A DNA stretch of 64,000 bases from a bacterium (lineage in GTDB: Bacteria > Actinomycetota > Acidimicrobiia > Spongiisociales > ZC4RG35): the NCBI GenBank assembly GCA_028823995.1, contig JAPPFD010000033.1, positions 1 through 64,000 of the forward strand. Reading direction: 5' to 3'. Numbering within the stretch: the stretch's first letter is position 1; each line of letters opens with the position of its first letter. Shown here piece by piece: positions 9,044 to 16,978 of this stretch. Under the pieces are notes generated by a model. It was not told where the DNA came from and made no database searches. It saw only the letters and a program-made list of their open reading frames with translations. Both the position numbers and the translations under genes were made by a program.

Positions 9044-10447
9044 TCAGAGAAACGCCGCGGCCACCATCAGGAACCCGCCGAATCCCACCACGTCGGTGAT
9101 CAGGGTGAGGAAGATGCTCGACGCCAACGCCGGGTCGAAGTCCATCCGTCGAAGCGCCATGGGGATGCCGGCCCCCGCCAGGGTGGCGATGGTCAGATTG
9201 GCCAGAGCCGCCACTCCCACCACCGGCGCCACCTGCGCCGCCCCGTAGTTGGAGGAGAACACCCCGAACGACAGGAGCGCCACGGTGAGACCCATGGCGG
9301 CCACCGCCAGAAAGGCGCCGTTCAGCAGCCCGATGCTCACCTGGCGTCTCAGGACTTCCCAGATCCGCGCCCGGGGAAGGTCGCCGGCGGCCATGGAGCG
9401 GATCACCACCGCCAGGCTCTGCACGCCCCCGTTCCCTCCCAGGAGGGCCACCACCGGCATGAGTGCGGCCAGGACCGGCTCGGCCGAGATGATCCCGGTC
9501 TGACGCTCGACGACGAACGCCACCACCATCGCCAGCATCAGATTCAGAGTCAGCCAGGGAAGCCGCATCCTCACCGAGGAGAGCACCGCGGTGTAGATGG
9601 TCTCCTCCGCACCGGCGCCCACCGAGGCGGCGAAGTCCTCGGAGGCCTCGGCCTGCACCGCGTCGATCACCTCGTCATACGTCACCATTCCCTGCAGTTG
9701 TCCCAGGTCGTCCACCACCGGAAGACCCATCAGGCGGTAGCGCTGCATCAACTCGGAGACCTCTTCGCGGTCCGCCAGCGCGTGGACCGCCACCGGGCGG
9801 GCTTCCATCGCCTCGTCGAGGCCCACCGAGGGTCTGACGAACACCAGGTCCCGGAAGGAGAGCACCCCCCGCAGCACTCCGAAGTCGTCGGTCACGTACA
9901 CGTAGGTGAGGTCTTCCACCGTTTCCCGAATGGTGCGGATCCGCTCGATCGCCTCTCCGGCGGTGAGGCCGATGGGAAGCACCGCCACCTCGGTGGTCAT
10001 CAGCCCTCCCGCGGTGTCCGAGGGGTAGTGGAACAGCCGACTGACCTCGCTGCCGACGGGCTCGGCCATCAGGTCGATCACCGCCTCGACCGTCTCGGTC
10101 TCCATGTTCTCCAGGATGTCCACGGCTTCGGTGGCCGGCATCTCCTCCAGCACCGAGGCCGCTTCACCGAGGGGCAGTTCCTCCAGGAGTTCGGCGGCCA
10201 GCTCGTCGCGCAACTCCTCGAGGATGGGGGCGCTCTGGCCACGGTCGAGAGGGCTCAGCAGTTCCCCGGCGGTGTCGGGCGAGACCGACTCCAGGATGTC
10301 GGCCGCATCGTGAGGAGAGGCCTCGGCCAGGGCCGTCCACACCTCCGGGTTGGCGCCCAGGTAGTCCTCGACCTCGCCTGGACGTAGTCGGGCCACCCGG
10401 CGAAGACGCTGGGCCAGTTCCCGGGGCCGGTGCAGACGAGGTTTCAT
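9044..10447 (-). CDS. mgtE: Magnesium transporter MgtE
   Basis: A 467-residue Mg2+ channel. The cytoplasmic N domain (residues about 30-135) is helical and acidic with repeated LLEELP-type turns. A CBS pair follows (about 140-260; TYVYVTDDFGVLRG and LMGLPVVDDLGQLQG). The C-terminal membrane domain has five helices, including the pore motif LGGNGGVQS and the final TDVVGFGGF. Mg2+ binding between the N and CBS domains closes the pore in characterised homologues. The ATG at 10447 is chosen over a GTG three codons earlier. It lies 110 bp downstream of greA on the same strand; no Mg2+-responsive leader was recognised. Confidence 0.95.
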   Translation of the reverse strand: MKPRLHRPRELAQRLRRVARLRPGEVEDYLGANPEVWTALAEASPHDAADILESVSPDTAGELLSPLDRGQSAPILEELRDELAAELLEELPLGEAASVLEEMPATEAVDILENMETETVEAVIDLMAEPVGSEVSRLFHYPSDTAGGLMTTEVAVLPIGLTAGEAIERIRTIRETVEDLTYVYVTDDFGVLRGVLSFRDLVFVRPSVGLDEAMEARPVAVHALADREEVSELMQRYRLMGLPVVDDLGQLQGMVTYDEVIDAVQAEASEDFAASVGAGAEETIYTAVLSSVRMRLPWLTLNLMLAMVVAFVVERQTGIISAEPVLAALMPVVALLGGNGGVQSLAVVIRSMAAGDLPRARIWEVLRRQVSIGLLNGAFLAVAAMGLTVALLSFGVFSSNYGAAQVAPVVGVAALANLTIATLAGAGIPMALRRMDFDPALASSIFLTLITDVVGFGGFLMVAAAFL

Positions 10448-10557
10448 GTGCCCCACAGATTACGGCTCGTCGGGCGGACAGGACCGCCGGTTAGCAGTCG
10501 GCGCTATCTACCGGCGACGCGAGAGTTGGGGGACCCGGGGGAAGAGCGAAGGGCTGC

Positions 10558-11034
10558 TCAGGGTGCGAAGGGACGGACGGCGGTGACCTTGACCTCGAAC
10601 GTCCCGCCCGGCGCGTCATAGGAGACCAGGTCGCCGGGGGACTTGGCCAGCACCGCCTGCCCCAGCGGGCTGGTGGGGGAGACCACCAGTGCGGCCGATC
10701 CCCGGTTCTCGGCGGGCGCCAGCAGGAACTCCATCAGGTGGCCGTCCTCATCCTCGACGGTGACCATCGATCCGATCTCCACCTGGCCGGTGTCGTCGAC
10801 CTCCCTCACCTGCGCGTCCCGCAACACCGCCTCGAGGTGGGCGATCCGGGCCTCCATCAGACCCTGATGGTCCTTGGCGGCTTGATAGTCGGCGTTCTCC
10901 CGGATGTCGCCATGCGAGCGAGCCTCGGCTATCCGCTCTGAGATCTCGATTCGCTTGGGGCCCTTCAAGTCCTCCAACTCGGCAACGAGCCGGCGGTGCG
11001 CATCGGGGGTGAGGAATGTGGCGGGGTTTTCCAT
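10558..11034 (-). CDS. greA: Transcription elongation factor GreA
   Basis: A 158-residue GreA. The N-terminal coiled coil includes SHGDIRENADYQAAKDHQ, with the acidic tip residues (Asp and Glu of GDIRENADY) that reach into the RNA polymerase secondary channel and stimulate transcript cleavage. The C-terminal FKBP-like domain has SPLGQAVLAKSPGDLVSY. Length is standard. It is divergent from selD, with 40 bp between starts. Confidence 0.96.
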   Translation of the reverse strand: MENPATFLTPDAHRRLVAELEDLKGPKRIEISERIAEARSHGDIRENADYQAAKDHQGLMEARIAHLEAVLRDAQVREVDDTGQVEIGSMVTVEDEDGHLMEFLLAPAENRGSAALVVSPTSPLGQAVLAKSPGDLVSYDAPGGTFEVKVTAVRPFAP

Positions 11035-11074
11035 CGCAACAAACAGAGCATATCAAGTTGGTAGCTTTGTGCCG

Positions 11075-12100
11075 ATGGACACCAAGCTGACTCGCTTCAG
11101 TCACGGCGCCGGCTGAGGGTGCAAGCTCGGCTCGGCCGAGTTGGCGCAGGTCCTGCGCCCCCTCAGGGACCATCCGGCCTTTTCCTCCCCCCACCTCCTG
11201 GTGGGTGTGGAAACCCGCGACGACGCAGGCGCGTACCGCCTGCCGGACGGGCGCGTCCTCATCCAGACGGTCGACTTCTTCACGCCGGTGGTGGACGACC
11301 CGGCGGACTGGGGGAGGATCGCCGCCGCCAACGCGCTGTCGGATGTCTACGCCATGGGCGGGGAGCCGCTCACCGCTCTCCAGTTGGTGTGCTGGCCGTC
11401 GGAAGCCCTCCCCCTGGAGATCCTCTCCGCGGTGATACAGGGAGGGTCGGAGGTGATGGGCCGGGCGGGATGCACGGTGGTGGGCGGCCACACCGTGGAC
11501 GACCCCGAGCCCAAGTACGGCTTCGCGGTGACCGGGACCGCGGTGAAACTCACCACCAACGCCGGAGCTCGCCCCGGAGACCTGCTGGTGCTCACCAAGC
11601 CCCTCGGGACGGGCATCATCACCACCGCTCAGAAGGCCGGTGCCTGCCCTCCCCGCGTCCTCTCCGCGGCAGTGGCGTCGATGGTCTCCCTCAACGACCG
11701 CGCCTCTGAGGCGATGATCTCCGCAGGCGCGTCAGCGGCCACCGACGTCACCGGTTACGGGTTGGCGGGACATCTCCTCTCCATGCTGGACGCCTCGGGC
11801 GCGGCGGCCCGGATCGAGATTGGCAGCCTGCCGCTCCTCGAGGGGACGGAGGACCTGCTTTCAGAGGGGTTCTACCCGGGGGGAAGCCTTCGCAACCTCG
11901 AGGCCTTCGGCGGGAGGCTCGGGGGAGGGGACGAGGCCGCCCGGCGCCTGGTGTGCGACGCCCAGACCAGCGGGGGGCTCCTGGTGGCGGTTGCGCCGTC
12001 GGGGGCTAGAGAACTAATCGCCCGGCTGGAGGAGGTTGGGGTGTCGGCCGCCACCGTCGGAGCGGTGCTCGAGGGCCGGCCGTCGATAGAACTGGTGTGA
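11075..12100 (+). CDS. selD: Selenide, water dikinase, itself a selenoprotein (UGA at 11114)
   Basis: SelD makes selenophosphate from selenide and ATP, the selenium donor for Sec-tRNA and selenouridine. From the ATG at 11075 the frame reads MDTKLTRFSHGAG, then TGA at 11114-11116, then GCKLGSAELAQVLRPL and an open frame to 12100. HGAG-[C/U]-GCK is the conserved SelD active-site loop, so the UGA takes the Sec/Cys position (residue 14) with Cys16 and Lys17 following. A hairpin directly downstream fits a bacterial SECIS. The rest is canonical: DFFTPVVDD, VGGHTVDDPEPKYG, DVTGYGLAGH and DAQTSGGLL. Total 341 residues. A start after the UGA would delete the catalytic loop. It implies that the genome has SelA, SelB and tRNA-Sec, none of which is in this window. 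Confidence 0.93.
11121..11145 (+). promoter_or_regulatory. Bacterial SECIS-like hairpin for selD
   Basis: Starting 5 nt after the UGA, CTCGGC (11126-11131) pairs perfectly with GCCGAG (11135-11140) around a TCG loop. The outer arms 11121-11125 and 11141-11145 extend the helix with one A-G mismatch and a G-T pair. The apical loop lies about 16-18 nt past the UGA and contains a G, as in known bSECIS elements bound by SelB. Because it is inside coding sequence it also constrains residues 18-25. Confidence 0.75.
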
Positions 12101-12104
12101 TCCC

Positions 12105-13277
12105 CTAGCCCAGGACTTGGTGGATGCCCGGCTTGAACTTCTCGGGCTCCAGCAGGAAGGCGTCGTGGCCCTTGTCCGACTGCACCGTGTGCCACAGGAC
12201 CGGGACCCCCACCTCGTTGAGCGTCTTGACCATGCTCTCCTGCTCGTCGGGATAGAAGCACACGTCCGAGTCGATGGTGAACACCAGCCACTGCTGATCG
12301 CGGCAGCGCCTCAACAGCTCTTTGACGCTCCCTCCCCCTACCTCCTTCACCAGGTTGAACTTCTGCCAGATCCGCACCACCCGCAGGTAGGTGTTGGCGT
12401 CGAATCTCTCCACGAACTTCTGCCCCTGGTGAAGCATGTAGGACTCCATGGGGTGCTGCACCCGGTATCCGCCCAGGTCCTCGCGTTCCACGATCTCATG
12501 GCGGATCCGCTCCCGGAAGGCCGAGAGGGAGACGAAGGTCTTGTGGCCGATCATCCGGGCGAGGGCCAGTCCCAGGTCCGGCCGGGGTCCTCCGTAGAAG
12601 TCCCCGCCCTGGAAGTTCGGGTCCGTGACGATGGCGAACATCTGCTCGAAGTTGTGGATCACCTGCAGGGTGGTCACCCCGAGTCCGGCGGCGATGGGGA
12701 TCACCGCTTTCACCCGGTCGGGATAGCGGACGCCCAGCACCAGCGCCATCAAACCTCCCACCGAGCCCCCCGTGCAGGCCTGGATCCGCTCCACTCCGAG
12801 GTGTTCTAGGAGCTTCATCTGGGAGTCGACTATGTCGGTGACGGTCAGGGACGGGAACGCCGACCCGTAGGGGCGCCCGGTCCGGGGATCGGTGGATGAC
12901 GGTCCCGTCGACCCGTAGCACCCGCCCAGGTAGTTGACGCACACCACCGCGTACTTGTCGGTGTCCAGGGCCCGTCCCGGTCCGATGAAGCCGTCCCACC
13001 AGCCCACCTGCATCTCCTCTGTCCACCGGGCGCCCACCCCGGGCACCGACGGGTTGAACCCGGCGGCGTGCTGGCTCCCGGTCAGGGCATGGAACACCAG
13101 GATGACATTGTCCCGGGCCTCGTTCAGTTCCCCGTACATCTCATAGGCCAGGGTGACGTCGGGTATGGTCTTCCCGCCCAGGGTGGTGTAGGAACCGAGC
13201 TGCACGAACCGGGTCTCGGCCCGCGGCAGGCCGTCGACCGCGGGGTCGAGGGGCGGGTCCGAGGTGTTGTTTGTCAC
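12105..13277 (-). CDS. metX: Homoserine O-acetyltransferase
   Basis: A 390-residue alpha/beta-hydrolase-fold acyltransferase. It acetylates homoserine with acetyl-CoA (some members use succinyl-CoA), committing it to methionine synthesis. The triad is visible: Ser in ACTGGSVGGLMA, Asp in TIDSDVCFYPDEQ and His in SDKGHDAFLLE. NYLGGCYGSTGPSS is a strong MetX block. The GTG start at 13277 follows AAAGGAG at good spacing. A SAM-I riboswitch occupies the leader and ends just before that Shine-Dalgarno, so repression by S-adenosylmethionine is expected. The gene converges on selD with 4 bp between stops. Confidence 0.96.
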   Translation of the reverse strand: MTNNTSDPPLDPAVDGLPRAETRFVQLGSYTTLGGKTIPDVTLAYEMYGELNEARDNVILVFHALTGSQHAAGFNPSVPGVGARWTEEMQVGWWDGFIGPGRALDTDKYAVVCVNYLGGCYGSTGPSSTDPRTGRPYGSAFPSLTVTDIVDSQMKLLEHLGVERIQACTGGSVGGLMALVLGVRYPDRVKAVIPIAAGLGVTTLQVIHNFEQMFAIVTDPNFQGGDFYGGPRPDLGLALARMIGHKTFVSLSAFRERIRHEIVEREDLGGYRVQHPMESYMLHQGQKFVERFDANTYLRVVRIWQKFNLVKEVGGGSVKELLRRCRDQQWLVFTIDSDVCFYPDEQESMVKTLNEVGVPVLWHTVQSDKGHDAFLLEPEKFKPGIHQVLG

Positions 13278-13290
13278 CGACTTCTCCTTT

Positions 13291-13377
13291 ACTCATCGGT
13301 CAGGCGTTGGCACCGTGCCTGGGCGACCGGTTGCCGCGGTTTCTTCGGGCCTGTCCCTCCACCGCTCTGGATGAGCG
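13291..13377 (-). promoter_or_regulatory. SAM-I (S-box) riboswitch upstream of metX
   Basis: On the minus strand the leader reads GCTCATC, then GAGCGGTGGAGGGACAGGCC, CGAAGAAACCGCGGCAACC, a third arm with AGGCACGGTGCCAACGCC, and closes with GATGAGT. The P1 arms (about 13370-13376 and 13292-13297) pair. GAGGGA, GAAACC, GGCAACC and GGTGCCAA are the conserved SAM-I core. The ribosome-binding AAAGGAG starts right after P1, so ligand binding probably blocks translation initiation directly; no separate terminator hairpin fits between P1 and the start codon. Confidence 0.93.
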
Positions 13378-13534
13378 TCTGGTGACGCTACGGGACACAG
13401 TTTAGTCCGGGGCCCCTCAGCCCCAATTCCGCCCGGACCGGCCACCTCCCAGAGGGGTCCGCCACCGAATCCGCCGAGGCTCCCGGGGAGATGCGGGCCG
13501 GCGAGGTGCGGGAGTCGGCTCCGGAGCGGGCGCC

Positions 13535-14665
13535 CTAGGTTGTCTGGGGAGGCCTGCTCACCCAGACGGTGTTCCCCTCGGGATCGACCACCCCGGTGAG
13601 GTCGACCGGCAATCCGGCCTCGGCGGAGTGGGTCTTCATCACCCCCAAGCCCTGTCCGACCAGGTAGTCCGCCCACTTCTTGGTGTCCTCGGTCCACAGC
13701 ACGATCTCGGCGGTTCCCGCCGAGGGCGGCTCGCCCTCCCGTCTCTTTCGGAGGATGAGGTAGGCGCCCCCGCCGATCCCCATCCACACGTAGCCGCGGG
13801 TCGCCACCGCCGGGGCGACCACCTCGCTGAGACCGAGGACCTTGGAGTAGAAGGCGGACATCTTCTCGAGGTCCTCCACCCGGAGGACCATGCTCATCCC
13901 TCCCCGGGGTGCGAGCGCCGGCGCCTCGTCGGCGGCCGTCACGGTCTGTTTGGCCTGCTGGAGGCTGAACCGGCCGTGGGTGACCTCCCTACCCACGATC
14001 ACCCCCCCGAGCCTTCGGCCCGAGACCGACAGCCGGGAGAGGGTGCGGAGGTCGTCCACCGACCCGACTCCGCCCGCCACTATCACCGGCTCGGGTACCA
14101 ATTCCAGGCACTCGGCGTAGATGTCCAGGTCGAGCGGTTCGGTGAGGGGGTCGCGTCCGGCCTCGGCCACCAGGAAGGCGGCCACTCCCGCCGACGACAT
14201 CTCCAGCAGCACTTCCTCGAGGTAGCGCCCGCTTCTCTCCGAGAATCCCTGGGTCACTATCTCCTGGTCGGGACGGACGTCGAGCGAGACGGCGATCTTG
14301 CCCGGATACTCCCGGCACAGGTCCCAGATCATGATCTGCTCCTCGATGGCGGCGGTGCCCATCACCACCCTCCAGGCGCCGTTGCGGATCAGCCGCGCCG
14401 CCTCGATGGGGGACCGGACGCCTCCCGCCACCTGGACCGGCGTGTCCAGTTCCCGAACGATCCTGTCGATCAGGTCGCGGTTCTGGTAGTCGCCCAGCGC
14501 GGCGGCGTTCAAATCCACCACATGCAGGAGGTCGGCGCCCTGGCTGGCCCACATCTTGGCGCGGCTCAGAGGGTCGTTGTCCAGGATGATGGCCTCGGTC
14601 ACGTCGAGGGCGGGGAGACGGACCGAGCGGCCCCCCAGAATGTTGATGCGTCCGTAGACGTCCAT
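13535..14665 (-). CDS. HisA-like TIM barrel fused to a VOC (glyoxalase-fold) domain
   Basis: 376 residues. Residues 1-240 resemble HisA/PriA, the isomerase of histidine synthesis: INILGGRSVRL (strand 1), HVVDLNAA, VAGGVRSPIEAARLI, VVMGTAAIEE, VSLDVRPDQE and VAGGVGSVDDL. The catalytic Asp of strand 1 (normally AIDL) is Asn8 here, whereas the loop after HVVDLN is conserved. Residues about 260-376 form a VOC domain (MVLRVEDLEKMSAFYSKVLGLSEV through VDPEGNTVWVS). Such a fusion is not a usual HisA. The changed Asp suggests either a different isomerase-type reaction or a non-catalytic paralog. It starts at ATG 14665, 50 bp after the EndoIV-polymerase gene on the same strand. The open frame upstream of 14665 is a shadow of that gene. 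Confidence 0.82.
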   Translation of the reverse strand: MDVYGRINILGGRSVRLPALDVTEAIILDNDPLSRAKMWASQGADLLHVVDLNAAALGDYQNRDLIDRIVRELDTPVQVAGGVRSPIEAARLIRNGAWRVVMGTAAIEEQIMIWDLCREYPGKIAVSLDVRPDQEIVTQGFSERSGRYLEEVLLEMSSAGVAAFLVAEAGRDPLTEPLDLDIYAECLELVPEPVIVAGGVGSVDDLRTLSRLSVSGRRLGGVIVGREVTHGRFSLQQAKQTVTAADEAPALAPRGGMSMVLRVEDLEKMSAFYSKVLGLSEVVAPAVATRGYVWMGIGGGAYLILRKRREGEPPSAGTAEIVLWTEDTKKWADYLVGQGLGVMKTHSAEAGLPVDLTGVVDPEGNTVWVSRPPQTT

Positions 14666-14715
14666 CTGTGAGAGGATACCCGCCGGGGCGGACCGCCGCC
14701 CCCCCAGCCGGGCTT

Positions 14716-16569
14716 TCAGGAAGTGATTTCCAGGGCCTCCTCGGCGGAGTCGAGGGTCTGGTCGCCGGCCAGCACTCCCAGGAACAGGTCGCCGTAGCGG
14801 GACAGGCGGTCCCACAGGTTCCCGATGTGGATGTCGCCGTTCCGGAATCGGCCCACCTCTTCCCACAGGAGGGGCGCCGACACGGGCGCCCCGGGGAGGG
14901 GGCGGACCGAATAGACAGAGGAGATGGTCTGGCCGAAGGCGTTGCGGTTGTGGTCGATGAACACCTTCCCGGCTCGCCTGGGCTTCTCCCAGGCCAGGGT
15001 CAGGTCCTCGGGGTTGGCCGCCTCCAGCAACCGGGCCACCGCCCCCACGAACCTCCGCACCCTCCCGTAGCCGTGCACCGGCCGGAGCGGCACGTACACG
15101 TGCATGCCGCGGCTTCCCGACAGCTTGGGGTAGGAGCGCAGCCCGAGCCGCTCCAGCGCCATCCCGCACAGCCGGGCGCCCGCCACCACCTGCGACCACG
15201 ACGCGCCGGGGGCCGGGTCGAAGTCGAACACCGCCCAGTCGGGATGGTCGAGGTCGGGATGGCGGGAGTGGAAGGGGTGGGTCTCCACACAGCCCATGTT
15301 GGCGAACCACATCAACGACTCGGGATGGTCCGCGCAGAGAAACTCGATCTCCCCGCCCATGGAGTGGGAGTCCACCGGGAGCTTTCTCATCCACTGGGGC
15401 TGGTGCCCCGGAGCCCGCTTCTCATAGAAGGACGGCCCCTCGATCCCGTCGGGATATCGGGACATCGACAGGGGCCGGTCCCGGAGGTGGGGGAGAAGGG
15501 TCCCCGCCACCGAGGCGTAGTAGCTGATCAGGTCGCCCTTGGTGTAGCCCTCGGGGAAGAAGGGCTTGGCCAGGTTGGAGAGGCGAAGGGGGAGGGAGGC
15601 CTTCAGGGGCCGGTGCCGGTCCTCGGTGGGGGCCACCGGCACCGGGTCGGGAAAGGACACCGCCCCCGAGGCGGCGCTGGGGCCGCCCCTCTCCCGGACC
15701 TGCTCCAGGCGGCGGACCGTGGTCGCCACCTCCCGGCCGATGGCGACGTGGCTCTCCCACTCCCGGGCCTCGGAGATCACCACCATCGAAACGCCCGACT
15801 CGTACGCAGCCTCCACCAGGGGCCCCACGCGAAGCGTCCCCTCGCCGTACCGAACGTGACTGATCTCGCCTGAGGGTCCGAACCGGTTGTCGGTGAACTG
15901 GGTGTGGAGGGGAGACAGCATCCAGGCCGGGAATGAGTCTCGCAGAAAGGACAGCACCGTCTTGAACCGCTCGGTGTCCACCAGCCCTCCTCCCGACAGG
16001 GCGTGCAGGTGCGCCCAGTCGACCACCGGCCTGACGAAGGGGAACTCCGCGGCCAGGAGGGCGATGTCGCCCAGCGTCCCGAAGGCCCCCTCGCGTCCGG
16101 CGGTCTCCAGCCCGAGGCCCACGCCCAGGTCGGCCACCTTGGGGGCCAGGGCGTCCAGGCGGCTCCGGATCAGGTCCATCACCTGCCCGGGAGCCCGTCC
16201 CTTCAGATGACCGGAGTGGGCGACCACCACGGGCGCCTCCAGTTCCTGTCCCAGCTTCATGGTGTGCTCCAGGGCCGAGAGGCACATCCGGGACTTGTCG
16301 GGCTCCTCGGTGGTCAGCACCGCGAAGTACGGAGCGTGGACCGAGAGCCGGAAGCCCCTCGCCGCCGCCTCGGCGCCGAACCGGGCGCACCGGGTCTCCT
16401 TCCAGGGGAACCCTTTCACGAAGGAGAGTTCATAGGACCGGACGCCCCGGGAAGCCAGGTCGTCCAGGAACGCCCCGTCCTCGCCTTCGTCGGGCGGCGG
16501 GGGACCGGAGACGCCGAACAGGATCGGGGTCCGAGGTGGGCGGTTGGCGACGGAGGGCTGGTCCGGCAT
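14716..16569 (-). CDS. Endonuclease IV-like TIM barrel fused to LigD-type polymerase domain
   Basis: 617 residues with two DNA-repair modules. Residues 15-290 resemble endonuclease IV (AP endonuclease). Metal-ligand-like positions are kept: His78 (SVHAPY), His118, Glu155 (GLETAG), Asp184 and His187 (VVDWAH), His222 (LHTQF), His238 and Glu267 (ISEA). Residues about 325-600 are the primase-like polymerase domain of bacterial NHEJ LigD: FFPEGYTKGDLISYYA, the catalytic DFD (449-451), SGSRGMHVYVPL with His490, and Asp539 in FIDHNRN. No ligase or 3'-phosphoesterase domain and no ku gene are nearby. A role in excising abasic or damaged ends and filling them during break repair is inferred. ATG 16569 is preferred over a longer arginine-rich extension. 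Confidence 0.87.
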   Translation of the reverse strand: MPDQPSVANRPPRTPILFGVSGPPPPDEGEDGAFLDDLASRGVRSYELSFVKGFPWKETRCARFGAEAAARGFRLSVHAPYFAVLTTEEPDKSRMCLSALEHTMKLGQELEAPVVVAHSGHLKGRAPGQVMDLIRSRLDALAPKVADLGVGLGLETAGREGAFGTLGDIALLAAEFPFVRPVVDWAHLHALSGGGLVDTERFKTVLSFLRDSFPAWMLSPLHTQFTDNRFGPSGEISHVRYGEGTLRVGPLVEAAYESGVSMVVISEAREWESHVAIGREVATTVRRLEQVRERGGPSAASGAVSFPDPVPVAPTEDRHRPLKASLPLRLSNLAKPFFPEGYTKGDLISYYASVAGTLLPHLRDRPLSMSRYPDGIEGPSFYEKRAPGHQPQWMRKLPVDSHSMGGEIEFLCADHPESLMWFANMGCVETHPFHSRHPDLDHPDWAVFDFDPAPGASWSQVVAGARLCGMALERLGLRSYPKLSGSRGMHVYVPLRPVHGYGRVRRFVGAVARLLEAANPEDLTLAWEKPRRAGKVFIDHNRNAFGQTISSVYSVRPLPGAPVSAPLLWEEVGRFRNGDIHIGNLWDRLSRYGDLFLGVLAGDQTLDSAEEALEITS

Positions 16570-16730
16570 TACGTTTAATAATGGTCTCCCGCCCCGGGTG
16601 CCCGGGTGATGACCCGATGCAGGGCGCCACGGCGGCGGTTGGGTGGCCGACAACGCGGCGTTTTTCCGGCGGGACAACTAGCTTGGTTTACGGGCCGAGC
16701 GGCCCGTCGAAGGCAAGAAAGGAGTTGGGT

Positions 16731-16928
16731 ATGGAGGGTCTGGCGATTGTGGTGGCGGCGATCGGCGCCATCAACTGGGGCTTGATCGGCTTGTTCGGTC
16801 TCGACCTGGTGGCGGCCATCACCACCGCAGGAAAGTTCGGCGACACCAACGTGGCCTCGCGAGTGGTCTATGTCATCTTCGGCGTGGCCGGCGTGATTGC
16901 CCTAGTGGTGCTGTCGGCCAACATCTGA
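16731..16928 (+). CDS. DUF378 small membrane protein
   Basis: A 65-residue protein with two hydrophobic helices: residues 2-34, including AIGAINWGLIGLFGLDLVAA, and 43-64. The INWGL motif is characteristic of DUF378. AAAGGAG stands about 7 bases before the ATG. Function unknown in the family. It is a single gene between divergently and co-directionally transcribed units. Confidence 0.8.
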   Translation: MEGLAIVVAAIGAINWGLIGLFGLDLVAAITTAGKFGDTNVASRVVYVIFGVAGVIALVVLSANI

Positions 16929-16978
16929 CTTCAACCTCTCGGGGTAAGCTCTCCGGGTATGGCGCTGTCGGTGACGTA

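Noticed and set aside
11141-12100. SelD starting at 11141 after the UGA
   Set aside because: TTG start without SD and loss of the catalytic HGAG-x-GCK loop; the upstream frame with Sec is far better.
14666-15394. Long open extension upstream of the HisA-like gene
   Set aside because: It runs through the polymerase gene in another frame, is Arg/Gly/Pro-rich and has no family resemblance; MDVYGRINILGG is the natural start.
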